Made by a program: the position numbers and the translations under genes
NCBI RefSeq assembly: GCF_018612875.1
Contig: NZ_JAGGRI010000017.1
Coordinates: forward strand, 206,846-270,845
From: Lysobacter sp. ISL-50
GTDB taxonomy: Bacteria; Pseudomonadota; Gammaproteobacteria; Xanthomonadales; Xanthomonadaceae
DNA: 64,000 nt
Reading direction: 5' to 3'
Shown: positions 17,222 to 26,962 of the stretch, in pieces
Layout: the number at the start of each line of letters is the position of its first letter
Position numbering within the stretch: position 1 is the stretch's first letter
Notes under the pieces: generated by a model
Seen by the model: only the letters and a program-made list of their open reading frames with translations
Told to the model about the DNA's origin: nothing
The model's database searches: none

Positions 17222-18202
17222 ATGGGCTACCCGCAGAACATCATGGATTATTACTATCCAGTCGCCAGATTACAGGACCTCGAAGCGGCCACGATGGAAG
17301 GCAAGCCCCTGGCGGCAGTGTTGCTTGGCAAACCACTGGTGATCTATAAAATTCAAGGCGAAGTTGTAGTCGCCGATGACCGCTGCCCGCATCGGGGTGA
17401 AATGCTTTCCGCGGGAGCTGTGAGTGAAGCAGGGTTGCAGTGTCCCTATCATGGTTTGCAATTCGCCCATCTCGGGGCATGCGCCAGAATTCCAGCTCAT
17501 CCCCAAGTGCAAAACTTGAAGAGGTTCGATCTGCGCTCCTATCCGGTCGTCGAGTTTCATGGGCTGCTGTGGACTAACCTTGGAGCAGGTGCGTTTTACG
17601 ACCTTGAGCTTGGGGGCGCAGGGGAAAGCCAGCGGCTGGTGGTAGCGCCACCGGTGAACGTCAATGCTTCCGCTGGCCGGCAGGTTGAAGGCTTTATGGA
17701 CATTTCACACTTGCCGTTTGTGCATCGGGCCACCTTCAGCGAATGCAGTGCCGAGGCCATGCCGGCGTATAACGTTGAACCATTTGATGGGGGCTTTGGT
17801 TTTGAGTACAGCAGCTCGCTTGGGAATTATCCATTTGGTTACTCGTCGCCAAAGGATTTCATATGGCGTCGCGCCTACAGGATTCATGCGCCTTTTATCG
17901 CCATCCTGGATATTTATTTTCCGGACGGACTGTTTACCATCTTCAATTGCGCGTCCCCCGTCAGCGAGGAGCAGTGCGTCTGGTTCTATCCTATCCAGTT
18001 CGATAGATCATTGGGGCTGGGCTCGGATATGGATGTCAATGCATTCTCGCAAAAGGTGCAGATGGACGATCTTGCTGTGGTGGAGAGGCAACGTCCCAGA
18101 TATATCGATCTGACAAGTGACTCTGAGCAATCCTTTGGCGCAGATTTGGCATCCACTGCCTATAGGAAAATGTTGCGGAACCTTGGCCTGGTCAAAGCCT
18201 GA
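17222..18202 (+). CDS. Rieske [2Fe-2S] non-haem iron oxygenase, alpha subunit (copy 2)
   Basis: 326 residues, homologous to the oxygenase at 13693. Rieske ligands are Cys55-Pro-His57 and Cys74-Pro-Tyr-His77, and the iron site lies in EGFMDISHLPFVHRATF. GGAGGC precedes the ATG at a good distance. It is separated from the MFS gene by 98 bases. Its base composition looks clearly lower in GC than the four genes before it (for example TTATTACTATCC and ATAAAATTCAAGG), suggesting a separate origin. It probably acts on the same pathway. No reductase or ferredoxin gene is in the cluster. Confidence 0.87.
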   Translation: MGYPQNIMDYYYPVARLQDLEAATMEGKPLAAVLLGKPLVIYKIQGEVVVADDRCPHRGEMLSAGAVSEAGLQCPYHGLQFAHLGACARIPAHPQVQNLKRFDLRSYPVVEFHGLLWTNLGAGAFYDLELGGAGESQRLVVAPPVNVNASAGRQVEGFMDISHLPFVHRATFSECSAEAMPAYNVEPFDGGFGFEYSSSLGNYPFGYSSPKDFIWRRAYRIHAPFIAILDIYFPDGLFTIFNCASPVSEEQCVWFYPIQFDRSLGLGSDMDVNAFSQKVQMDDLAVVERQRPRYIDLTSDSEQSFGADLASTAYRKMLRNLGLVKA

Positions 18203-18333
18203 GCTTCCACGACATCGTCGGATTGTTGAGATCAATGGGCGCCACTGAAGCCCCGGGATTCTGACGGTCCACTGACGTAGCTGCGCAGGCCACGGGCGGA
18301 CTCATGACGTCGGCGCGGAAATGCCGGCCGAGA

Positions 18334-21300
18334 TTACCAACTGTGCCGCAATCCCGCCTGGATAGCCCAGTGTCGCTCCGTTTCAACGCCCGTGGCGCCG
18401 GACGCTTCAAAGAACAGCGCGGTCTGCTTGTTGCCGAAGCCGACATCGCCGCCAAGCATGAACTCGCCGCTCGTACCTTTCCGGTCGGCCGTATCGGGAG
18501 CAATGCTGCCGCCATCCTTGGAGGCGACGATGTCCAGGTTGTCGCCGAAAGAGTGCAGCGCCGACGCTCGCGCATAAATATTGCCATCCAGCCGCGCGCC
18601 CTGCAGCCTTCTCCCCAGGGCGATGCCGACCCGCGCGAATGAGGTATCCAGTTTGTCCTGGCTGATCCGCACACCGTTGCGAGTGGTGTGTTCGCTGTCG
18701 CGGATGGCGCCCAGCGACAGGCCGAACTGGGGTTCGATGTAGTAGGACTTGGCAAGCTTGAAGGTGCGACCGCCTTCGGCGTACAACTGGCCCGCTTGGG
18801 TGCGGTATTTGCCGACGATGTCGCGGCCTTCGATATCGCGTGCGGCGTATCGGCTCTTCAGCGACGAGGCGCTCGCCCCGAGCAGCAAATAGTTGCCATT
18901 GTCGGTACTCCAATGGCCATAGAGCCCCAGCGTGGTTCCGCTCAGATCGCCCCTGCCGCGCACGTAGTCCGCGGTCGAGCGGACCTGTCCTGCGCTGAAG
19001 CCGATGACGCCGGTGCCGGTCCCCGGCGCGAAACTGCGATCTGCTCCGATGGTCATGCCGCTGTAGTTCTGGCGATAACGACGCGAATACGCGGTCTTCG
19101 CCGTGATTTCGCCGGCATCGGCCTTCGCCCATACCTGGCCGTGATCGGCGTCGGTGTCGCGCAGTTGATTGCGCACGTGCTGCAGCGAGCTTTGCGCGCT
19201 GACCTTCCACAGATTGGCGAGGCTGTCGGCGGCATCGGCTGCTGTCAGCACGGTCTGCGATGGCAGGATTCCGATGCTGGTCCCACTTCCATTGCCGTTG
19301 CCGTTGTTCGCGCCGCCTCCCGGGTTCCCTCCAGTGCCGCCCCCTGTGTTCCCCCCGGTGCCTCCTCCCGCGTTGCCCCCGGTGCCGCCCCCCGGATCGC
19401 CGCCGGGGTTACCGCCGGGACTACCACCAGGGTTGCCGCCGGTACCGCTGCCTGTTCCCACGATCTTGAGGCCGGTCAACACGATCTTCTTGCCGTCAGC
19501 GGCCAACGCCACCTGCGGCGTGTAGGTGAACTGCACCAGATCGTTTTCGTAGGTGCCGCTCCATCGGCCATCCAGGCCGGTCGCCGCCGAGAACGCGGCG
19601 GTCCCGCCCGCGGCGGCGCTGGCGTCGACGATGGTGATCGGCGCAGTGGCCGCGATCGACCTGCCGTCGCGAATGGCCGCGGCGTTGACCCAGGATGTGT
19701 CGTCCAGCACCGGGTCGTAGACGATGCCCACGCCCTGCGTGCCGCTGGCGGAGAAGTTCTTGATGCCGCTGCCGAAAACGATCTGGTCGGCGGTGGCGGT
19801 GCCGGACTTGCCGGTGATGTCGCTGAGCAGCATGAACCGGGCGCCGTCGGCCAGTACGACGCTGGCGCCGGTGCCGGTATTGCTGCTGTCGACGAGCAAC
19901 CGGCGATAAGCATGCGCCGGCACCGCGCCGGGTTCAAAGCGGCCCCAGTGTCCGGCCATGTCGATCGCGCCGTTGCTGCCGATGGTCAGCGAGCCTGCGC
20001 CGAAATCGTTGCTCAGCGTGCCGGTGCCCTCCGGAATCCACGCGGCGCCGCCGGAGAACGCCAGCTCGGTCCTGCCGACGCTATATCCCCCATCGGTCCG
20101 CCGGCCGACGACGCCGCCGCGCAGCCACGAGTCGGCGGTGTCGAATTCGATATCGGCCGAGCCGACGCGGCCGTTGGCGGCATCGGATGCGGTCAGGATG
20201 TCGCCGTCGAGTTGCACCTTCTGCCCGCCGGCCTGATTGACGGCGACGCTCGCGTTCTGGATGTCGAGCGGCACGCTCCAGATCGAATACGCCGCGCCGG
20301 CACCGGTCGCGGCCGTCGACACGGTCAGGCCGCCGGCGACGTTCACGGTGCCGAAGTTGCGGATGCCGTAGACGTCGCAGCCGTCGCAACCGGAGGCGAC
20401 GGCGAACGACACCGGCGCGGTGGGCGAGGTGAAGTTGATCGTGCCGGTGCTGACCAGGCCGTAGGTTTCCGCCCGCGAGGCGATGTCGACGTTCACGGCG
20501 CCGTTGTACGTCATCACCGCACCGGGCGAGCGGTCGTTGCTGAGGCCGGAGGGATTGCCGAACGGCACGTAGCCCGTGCTGCTGCGTACGCGCACGTCCA
20601 CGTCGCCGTGCCAGATCATCCGCGCCGAGCGATGGGTGTTGGCGATGCCGTGGGTGGAGCGCGTGCCCTCCACGTTGACGCTGGCGTCGCCGGCGACCTC
20701 CATGAAGCCCTGGTTGCGCACGCCGAACGCGGTCGAGCCCTGGGCGACCGTGGTCAGCGACAGGTCGCCGTTGACCACCAAGCGGGTGTTGACGTTGTCG
20801 TTGTAGATGGCATGGGCGTTGTCGCTGGGCCAGATCGACAGCGCCGAGATGGCGGTTTTGCCATTGAAAGTGATGTGGCTCCCGTCGGAATTGTAGACCG
20901 CATCCAGCGTGCCCCGGCTTTCGGCGAGGATGGTGGTCGGGCCGTTGAAGACGATGTTGCTGCGCCCCATGGCCCAGACCGCGCGCGCAAAGCCCTGCGT
21001 GCGGGCGTGGAAGTCGGTGGCGCCGTTGAACACCGTGGTGCTGCCGCCGCGTCCGATCACCGCGTGCGCGCCGTTGCCGAGACCGCCGCCGTGATCCGTG
21101 TCGCGGGCGTTGGCGGAGATCCGGGTGTTGCCGTTGACGGTGACCGTATTGCCGTCGTTGAGGATGCCGACCGCCAGCCCGCGGTTGGTGCTTTGCGGGC
21201 GGTTCGCGGACAGGTCCAGCCAGCCGCCGCCGGCTACGTCCACAACGACGGGCGGGTTGCCGCCGGCGATGGACATCGCGAGCACATCGCGGTCGACGCC

Positions 21301-21645
21301 TTCCAGCGCCACGCTGTCGCCGTCGGCGAAGCGATAGTGCAGCGCCCCCTTGCCGTCGGTCGTAATGTCGTAACCGGGGTCGTAACCACCGCTGCCGCCA
21401 TCGCGATCGTTGTCGGCGACGCCGGTGACCGAGCCTTTGTAGTCGGTCGCCTGCACGACGGCGGGCCGCGCCATCGCCCCTGTCACCAGGGCGGTGACGA
21501 CGGAAAAATACAGCGTCTTGCGGCGGCGTTGGGCGAGATCGCGCTCGGCTTGCTCGCGCGCGTTGTCGATGATCGATTGCTGCCACAGAAGCGGCAGGCT
21601 CGAAAGATCTTCGTTGCCGCGCGCGGCGGAGCACGAATAGGACAT
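18334..21645 (-). CDS. Type V autotransporter (adhesin-like)
   Basis: 1103 residues. The start at 21645 (after GAGGAAACCC) gives an unusual long signal region: about 44 polar residues, then RRRKTLYFSVVTALVTGAMA and cleavage near VVQA|TDY, similar to extended signal peptides of large autotransporters. The passenger (about 66-720) is rich in short beta-strands with repeated NG, TVNG, VFNG and IVFNG turns, predicting a right-handed beta-helix. A Gly/Asn/Pro-rich linker follows at about 728-795 (encoded 19260-19460). The last about 270 residues form an outer-membrane beta-barrel (VWAKADAGEITAKTAYSRRY, GRRLQGARLDGNIYA) ending AIQAGLRHSW. It is probably surface displayed. A CadC-like regulator lies upstream on the same strand. 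Confidence 0.9.
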   Translation of the reverse strand: MSYSCSAARGNEDLSSLPLLWQQSIIDNAREQAERDLAQRRRKTLYFSVVTALVTGAMARPAVVQATDYKGSVTGVADNDRDGGSGGYDPGYDITTDGKGALHYRFADGDSVALEGVDRDVLAMSIAGGNPPVVVDVAGGGWLDLSANRPQSTNRGLAVGILNDGNTVTVNGNTRISANARDTDHGGGLGNGAHAVIGRGGSTTVFNGATDFHARTQGFARAVWAMGRSNIVFNGPTTILAESRGTLDAVYNSDGSHITFNGKTAISALSIWPSDNAHAIYNDNVNTRLVVNGDLSLTTVAQGSTAFGVRNQGFMEVAGDASVNVEGTRSTHGIANTHRSARMIWHGDVDVRVRSSTGYVPFGNPSGLSNDRSPGAVMTYNGAVNVDIASRAETYGLVSTGTINFTSPTAPVSFAVASGCDGCDVYGIRNFGTVNVAGGLTVSTAATGAGAAYSIWSVPLDIQNASVAVNQAGGQKVQLDGDILTASDAANGRVGSADIEFDTADSWLRGGVVGRRTDGGYSVGRTELAFSGGAAWIPEGTGTLSNDFGAGSLTIGSNGAIDMAGHWGRFEPGAVPAHAYRRLLVDSSNTGTGASVVLADGARFMLLSDITGKSGTATADQIVFGSGIKNFSASGTQGVGIVYDPVLDDTSWVNAAAIRDGRSIAATAPITIVDASAAAGGTAAFSAATGLDGRWSGTYENDLVQFTYTPQVALAADGKKIVLTGLKIVGTGSGTGGNPGGSPGGNPGGDPGGGTGGNAGGGTGGNTGGGTGGNPGGGANNGNGNGSGTSIGILPSQTVLTAADAADSLANLWKVSAQSSLQHVRNQLRDTDADHGQVWAKADAGEITAKTAYSRRYRQNYSGMTIGADRSFAPGTGTGVIGFSAGQVRSTADYVRGRGDLSGTTLGLYGHWSTDNGNYLLLGASASSLKSRYAARDIEGRDIVGKYRTQAGQLYAEGGRTFKLAKSYYIEPQFGLSLGAIRDSEHTTRNGVRISQDKLDTSFARVGIALGRRLQGARLDGNIYARASALHSFGDNLDIVASKDGGSIAPDTADRKGTSGEFMLGGDVGFGNKQTALFFEASGATGVETERHWAIQAGLRHSW

Positions 21646-22079
21646 GGGTTTCCTCGGATGGTGTTCAAAAATGGCTGCATGAGCGGCCAAGCCATCCGAC
21701 GGAGCGCGCCCGGGCATGCTCAAGCGTGCGGGCTGGCCTCCCGGCTCGCGTGGAGAGGGCGGCCAAGTCAGCCCCACTCGATGTTCCCGCCACAGCTTGA
21801 CCTCGACCATGGCGGCGGCGCATGCATCGCAGGTGCAAGATTCATGCAAGGTGCGTGGGCAGTTGCCGATTGCATGAGCGACAGCACGCTTGTGCATTGA
21901 CGAAGGTCACGCCGCGCAGGATCGGCCGTCGCTTGCGGCGCCGGCCTGCTTTGGCAGGAGCGCAGCCAGGCGCGGCCGCCGCTTGCGGCAAGCCAGGTCG
22001 CGCCCAAGTGCGTCCCCGCAGGCATGCCACCGGTTTGCCGTGGGGTTGTTGATTCGCAAGAGGCCGGCTTGACCGACGT

Positions 22080-24395
22080 CTACGGTAGCCGGCGTTCTCC
22101 AGCCAGCCGTCTCGCCCGCTGCTCTGCCGCACGCCCGGCCTCGACATCGCCCAGCGCCTGATGCAGGCGCGCCTGCACCCAGGCGGCGCGCATGTCCTGA
22201 TCGGCCCAGGCGCCGATACGGCCGCCGATCACGCCCGCCTGGTCGAGGCGATCGGCTTCGATCAACGCGGGCGCATAGGAGTAACCGACCGCCACCAGCC
22301 ATTCCGGCACGCCCAGGTGTTCGGCGCTGGCCATCGCTTCGGCGTAGCGGCGCAGCGCCGGTTCGAGCCGGCCTTCGGCCAGGTCCTGCTCTGCTTCCAT
22401 CAGCAACGCACCGGTGCGCAACCAGTCGTCGGGTGCCGCATCGGTCCAGGCGCGCAGGCGCTCGACCTCGCGCCGCGCGGCATCGAGTCGGCCCAGGCTG
22501 CGCAAGCCGCGGATCAGCACCATCTGGTTGCTCAGATATTCGCGGCGGTCGCCTTCCTCAAGCACCGGCGCGGCCACCTGTTGCGCCAGCCGTACCGCAT
22601 CGTCCGCCAGCCCTCGTTGCAGCGCGATCCGCGCCAGCAACGCCTGCGCCTCCGTGCGCAAGGCCACTTCCTCGATCGGATCGGCTTCGGCCAGGATCAA
22701 CTCGGCCAGGGTCGAGGCTTCCCGCAGCCGGCCGTTCTGGGCCAGCACCCAGGCGCGGCAGATGCTGCGCCCCCAGTCGCGGGTGAATTGCGGCGACCAG
22801 AAGCGGTCGGTGGTCGCCAGTGCCTGTTCGAATTCGAGCAGATTCTCCTGGATCTCGGCGGTCGCGATCAGGGTGTTGGCCAGGTCGCTTTGGGCGCCGA
22901 CTGCCTCGAAACGGCCGGCGGCACGCTGCAGCAGCGCCAGCGCGGTGCCCGACTGGCCGCGTCGACCCGCGACCACGCCCAGGCGCTGGTCGGTGCGGGC
23001 GATCTCGCGGATATCGCCGCTGCGGACAAAGGCCAGCCGCGCCTGGCCCAGATCCGCCACCGCCTCGTCCAGGCGCGACAGCGTCAACCGCACCCAGCCG
23101 CGCAGCGAGTAGATATTGCCGAGTGCGTCCGGCGCGTTGTGGCCGCGCAACAGTGCCAGCGCTTCGGTCAGCACGCGTTCGGCCAGGTCGTACTCGGCGC
23201 GGTTGGCGTGCAGCCAGGCCACCGATGTCAGTACGCGCGCCCGCAGCACCGGGTTCTTATCCGCCGGAAGCTGCTTCAACAGTGCGTTCAATCGTCGCTC
23301 GCAGGCTTCGCGATCGCCGCGATCGCAATCGACCCTGGCGGCGATCAGCGCGACTCCGGGCTGCCGCCGCCATTGCGCCGGAGCGCGTTGCAGCAGTTCC
23401 AGCGCCAGCGGCAAGCGTCCCGCCAGCCGCGCCGCGGCGACTTGTTGCAGCAATTTTTCCGGGTCCGCCGGCGCGCGGCCGCCGTCTATCGGCGGCGCGT
23501 GTCCCAGCGCGACCAGCAGATCGTCCGTGGCCAGGCGTGCCGCGACCAGAACATCGTCGGCCTGGGCCTGAGCGCGCAAGACGCGGCCCTCGTTCGGATA
23601 CGCCGCCAGACTCACCCGCCAGGCGTTACCGATGCGTTCGACCCGCGGCTGCACGCGCAACGAGATGCCGAGCCGTGGATCGGCGGCGGCGCGGGCCGGG
23701 TCTTGTTTCCAGTGGGTCGATAACGCCAGCGCCGTCTCGCTGGGCACCGTCGCCAGCGCGCCGAGCCGTAGCCGGTTCGCCACCAGATCCATCAGCCCCA
23801 GACGCAACCAGGCCCAGTCTTCGGATGCGTCGATTTCGGCCGGCATCACCCATGCCGTGTACGGCTCCGCGGGAGGCGTCGGGCTCGGAGTCGGCGGCGA
23901 TCTGGTTGCGAACACGACGATAAAGGACACGGCCACCAGCAGCGCCGCCATCGGCCAGAGCCAGCGCGACCGCGGCGGTTGCTGTCGGGGATTTCGCGGC
24001 TGCGTGCAATCCGGTTCCGCGTCCGATATCGGTTCTTTCGCAGTGGCGACGGCCGCGGCAACGTCCGTTTCCTCGATCGCGACATCGGCGACCCAGCGAA
24101 AACCCAGTCGAGGCACCGTGCGGATACTGTGCTGATCGCTGCCGCTATCGCCGAGCACTTGGCGTAAACGCACGATGGTGTGCGCGAGCGTGGATTCGCT
24201 GACATCGGTGCGGCCCCACACGGCGGAAATCAGCTCGTCGCGGCTGACCGGACGATCGCGATGCTCGATCAGATAAGCGAGACAGTCGAGGGCGACCACG
24301 GCCAACGCCACCGGCCGGTCGTCTCGAAGCAACTCGCGCGTATGCGTATTCAGCTCAAAACCGCCGAATCGATAGCTTTTTTTCCTTATCGACAT
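22080..24395 (-). CDS. CadC/ToxR-like transmembrane regulator with helical-repeat sensor
   Basis: 771 residues. It starts with an OmpR-type winged helix (about 5-105: FGGFELNTHTRELL, SRDELISAVWGR, SESTLAHTIVRLRQVLGD, IRTVPRLGFRW). A variable linker, a single membrane helix (145-165, WLWPMAALLVAVSFIVVFATR) and a large periplasmic part of alpha-helical, TPR-like repeats rich in Leu/Ala/Arg follow. Such proteins bind DNA from the membrane in response to an external signal. The start at 24395 is the one that opens the DNA-binding domain, preceded by CAGGCGG. It lies about 430 bases upstream of the autotransporter on the same strand, making that gene a likely target; the divergent SulP gene is another. 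Confidence 0.85.
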   Translation of the reverse strand: MSIRKKSYRFGGFELNTHTRELLRDDRPVALAVVALDCLAYLIEHRDRPVSRDELISAVWGRTDVSESTLAHTIVRLRQVLGDSGSDQHSIRTVPRLGFRWVADVAIEETDVAAAVATAKEPISDAEPDCTQPRNPRQQPPRSRWLWPMAALLVAVSFIVVFATRSPPTPSPTPPAEPYTAWVMPAEIDASEDWAWLRLGLMDLVANRLRLGALATVPSETALALSTHWKQDPARAAADPRLGISLRVQPRVERIGNAWRVSLAAYPNEGRVLRAQAQADDVLVAARLATDDLLVALGHAPPIDGGRAPADPEKLLQQVAAARLAGRLPLALELLQRAPAQWRRQPGVALIAARVDCDRGDREACERRLNALLKQLPADKNPVLRARVLTSVAWLHANRAEYDLAERVLTEALALLRGHNAPDALGNIYSLRGWVRLTLSRLDEAVADLGQARLAFVRSGDIREIARTDQRLGVVAGRRGQSGTALALLQRAAGRFEAVGAQSDLANTLIATAEIQENLLEFEQALATTDRFWSPQFTRDWGRSICRAWVLAQNGRLREASTLAELILAEADPIEEVALRTEAQALLARIALQRGLADDAVRLAQQVAAPVLEEGDRREYLSNQMVLIRGLRSLGRLDAARREVERLRAWTDAAPDDWLRTGALLMEAEQDLAEGRLEPALRRYAEAMASAEHLGVPEWLVAVGYSYAPALIEADRLDQAGVIGGRIGAWADQDMRAAWVQARLHQALGDVEAGRAAEQRARRLAGERRLP

Positions 24396-24823
24396 TGGCC
24401 GCCTGAGTTTCTTCCCGATAGCCGCACGGCGCGGAACGCACGCACGGCGCCGGGCGAGTCTATACCAGCCACTTGCGACGAGCACCGATGCGTATCGCTC
24501 GGAGCTCGGTACATCTTTGCTTGCCACTAGGAGAAGAGCGAACTTGCGCCCGCCGGCCCAAAGCGGACATCCGGCTCTCGACGTCGCTTCGCCATGGGGC
24601 CGTCGCCGATCTCTGCCGCCGCGACAGCCTGAGCTCACGGCTTCGAGCGATTGAGCAGACAGACTGCAGCTCGATAGAATGCGCGGCCTGATCGGGCGCT
24701 GCTCCGCACGAATGGCGCCACCCTGACCCAAAGCATCCGCTGGACCGCCTTGATCGGCGCATTCCGTCGTGCCTCTCTATGATCCCGCAAGGCGCGCCCG
24801 CTCGGTGCGCGTGGAGTGTTTCC
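24396..24823. other. Divergent intergenic region, regulator / SulP
   Basis: About 430 bases between two divergent genes. It must carry both promoters. Open frames are present but none has coding support. Confidence 0.45.
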
Positions 24824-26302
24824 ATGTCCGTCTCCTATTCCCTGCGCGAGCAGTGGTTCGGCAATGTCCGCGGCGACCTTTTGTCCGGCCTGCTGGTCGC
24901 GCTGGCGCTCATTCCTGAAGCCATCGCGTTCTCCATCATCGCCGGCGTCGACCCCAAGGTCGGCCTGTATGCCTCGTTCTGCATCGCCGTGATCACCGCG
25001 ATCGCCGGCGGCCGGCCGGGCATGATTTCCGCCGCAACCGGGGCCATGGCGCTGCTGATGGTGGGCTTGGTCAAGGACCACGGCGTGCAATACCTTTTCG
25101 CCGCCACGATACTGACCGGCGTCCTGCAGATCGGTGCGGGCGCATTGCGGTTGAACGCCTTGATGCGCTTCGTTTCCCGTTCGGTGGTGACCGGCTTCGT
25201 CAATGCGCTGGCCATCCTGATCTTCCTGGCCCAGTTGCCGGAACTGATCGGCATGCCGTGGACGGTTTATGCGGTCTGTGCGGCAGGCTTGGCGATCATC
25301 TACCTGCTGCCGTTGGCGACGCGCGCGGTGCCGTCGCCTTTGGTCGCCATCGTCGTCTTGACCGCGGTGGCGATGGGGCTCGGGCTGGACATCCGGACCG
25401 TCAGCGATATGGGCCAGCTACCCAGCGAACTGCCGCGCTTCCTGCTCCCCGACGTGCCGCTGACCTGGGAGACCTTGCGGATCTTGCTGCCGGTGTCGGC
25501 GACGTTGGCCGTGGTCGGCCTGCTGGAGTCCCTGATGACCGCGCAGATCGTCGAGGACATGACCGATACGCCGACCCACCGTCGCCGCGAATGCGGCGGC
25601 CAAGGCGCGGCCAACATCGTTGCGGGCCTGTTCGGCGGCATGGCGGGCTGCGCGATGATCGGCCAGTCGGTCATTAACGTGACTGCGGGCGGGCGCGGTC
25701 GCCTGTCCTGCCTCGTCGCCGGCGTGGTGCTCCTGCTGTTGGTGGTCTATGCGTCCGAGTGGGTCGGGCGCATTCCGATGGCGGCGCTGGTAGCGGTCAT
25801 GATCATGGTCAGCATCGGTACGTTTCAGTGGAAGTCGATCGCCGACCTCAGGGCGCATCCGGCGAGCGCGTCGATCATCATGATCGGTACGGTCGTCGTC
25901 ACCGTCGCCACCCATGACCTCGCCAAGGGCGTGCTGACCGGCGTGCTGCTGACGGCGCTGTCGTTCGCCCGCCGGGTCAGCGCGATGCTGGAAGTCGACG
26001 ATCACGAGCGCGAGGACGGCGTCCGCGTCTATTCGGTGCGCGGCGAAGTCTTCTTCGCCTCCGCCACCCAGTTCGTCAACAGTTTCGACTTCATCCACGC
26101 GGCGAAGACGGTGGTCATCGACCTGACCGCGGCGCACTTCTGGGATCTGAGCGCGGTCGGCGCGCTCGATCGCGTCGTGCTGAAGCTGCGGGCGCATGGC
26201 GCCGAGGTCGACGTCGTTGGCCTGAACCACGCCAGCGAGACGCTAGTGGAACGGTTTAACCAGCATCGGGACAAAAACTCGACCTTGAACCTCGGCCACT
26301 GA
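24824..26302 (+). CDS. SulP family anion transporter with STAS domain
   Basis: 492 residues. The membrane domain (about 1-385) shows the SulP signature [21 protein letters not shown], a second [14 protein letters not shown] half-helix region, and [22 protein letters not shown]-terminal cytoplasmic STAS domain (about 405-485) contains [14 protein letters not shown] and [20 protein letters not shown]. It moves an inorganic anion such as sulfate or bicarbonate across the inner membrane; the substrate cannot be decided from sequence alone. GGAG precedes the ATG at 24824. It is a single gene, divergent from the CadC-like regulator. Confidence 0.92.
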   Translation: MSVSYSLREQWFGNVRGDLLSGLLVALALIPEAIAFSIIAGVDPKVGLYASFCIAVITAIAGGRPGMISAATGAMALLMVGLVKDHGVQYLFAATILTGVLQIGAGALRLNALMRFVSRSVVTGFVNALAILIFLAQLPELIGMPWTVYAVCAAGLAIIYLLPLATRAVPSPLVAIVVLTAVAMGLGLDIRTVSDMGQLPSELPRFLLPDVPLTWETLRILLPVSATLAVVGLLESLMTAQIVEDMTDTPTHRRRECGGQGAANIVAGLFGGMAGCAMIGQSVINVTAGGRGRLSCLVAGVVLLLLVVYASEWVGRIPMAALVAVMIMVSIGTFQWKSIADLRAHPASASIIMIGTVVVTVATHDLAKGVLTGVLLTALSFARRVSAMLEVDDHEREDGVRVYSVRGEVFFASATQFVNSFDFIHAAKTVVIDLTAAHFWDLSAVGALDRVVLKLRAHGAEVDVVGLNHASETLVERFNQHRDKNSTLNLGH

Positions 26303-26565
26303 CCGCCATCGAGTTGGCGGGCGCGCGCTCCTGGCCGACAACGGACATCGACTCGCGGATCAAGCTCTTCGTAGGGAAGAGCCGATGCCATCGTAGTTCC
26401 CTGATGCGCGCGGAATCTGCGGGCCTCGCGGAACGACGGCGGTCGGTGGCGATGCGGCAGCGGAAGCGGCGGCGACCTCCCTGCCTTCCGACCGCCCTTG
26501 CGTTCGTTGTGGCGGACGGTCGGGTAATCGCTGCGATCGCGGACCATAAACGGCAGGCCGAACGG
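26303..26565. other. Intergenic between SulP and ars operon
   Basis: About 260 bases with no supported gene; the ars promoter follows at 26566-26597. Confidence 0.4.
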
Positions 26566-26597
26566 TTGACAGCATCATCGTTTCGTTTATTCTAGAA
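26566..26597 (+). promoter_or_regulatory. ars promoter with TTCTAGAA palindrome
   Basis: A TTGACA hexamer at 26566-26571 and a TATTCT hexamer at 26588-26593, 16 bases apart, form a sigma70-like promoter. The perfect palindrome TTCTAGAA (26590-26597) overlaps the -10 element and is a good ArsR operator candidate. Initiation about seven bases after the -10 would fall on the arsR ATG itself, and no Shine-Dalgarno sequence is visible. Confidence 0.6.
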
Positions 26598-26599
26598 AC

Positions 26600-26962
26600 A
26601 TGGAAATGCAAAATGCAACCATCGCCTTGGCGGCCCTGGGCCACACAACCCGCTTGGCGATCTTTCGTTTGCTGGTCGAGGCCGGCCGCGACGGCCGCAT
26701 GGCTGGCGATATCGCCGAGGCGCTGGCCCTGCCCGGTGCGACGGCGTCGTTCCACTTCAAGGAACTCAGTGCCGCCGGCCTGATCCAGGGTGAGTCGCGC
26801 GGCCGGTTCATTTGCTACACGGCGAATTTCGATGCCATGAACGGGTTGATCGAATTTCTAACCCGTAATTGCTGCGGTAACGACGCATCGCAATGCGTGC
26901 CGGCGATCTGCCCTCCGGCTCAGGCGAAGCCAGTCAAGCGCAAGGGGGCGGTCGCGCAATGA
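26600..26962 (+). CDS. arsR: ArsR/SmtB family repressor
   Basis: 120 residues. The winged-helix fold shows ALGHTTRLAIFRLL, DIAEALALPGATASFHFKELSAAGLI and a wing GESRGRFICYTAN. Cysteines at 91, 92, 99 and 104 form a C-terminal cluster (NCCGNDASQC) suited to As(III) binding, rather than the alpha3 CVC motif of the E. coli type. It should repress the operon and release DNA on binding arsenite. The start is placed at 26600, directly after the promoter, so the message may be leaderless. The stop overlaps acr3 by four bases. Confidence 0.92.
   Translation: MEMQNATIALAALGHTTRLAIFRLLVEAGRDGRMAGDIAEALALPGATASFHFKELSAAGLIQGESRGRFICYTANFDAMNGLIEFLTRNCCGNDASQCVPAICPPAQAKPVKRKGAVAQ

Noticed and set aside
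18688..21900. A plus-strand open frame of about 1070 codons
   Set aside because: It lies antisense to the autotransporter. The product is an Ala/Gly/Arg/Asp-rich string without domains, caused by strong GC bias at codon positions.
22161..23723. A plus-strand 520-codon frame
   Set aside because: Antisense to the CadC-like regulator; no domain recognised.
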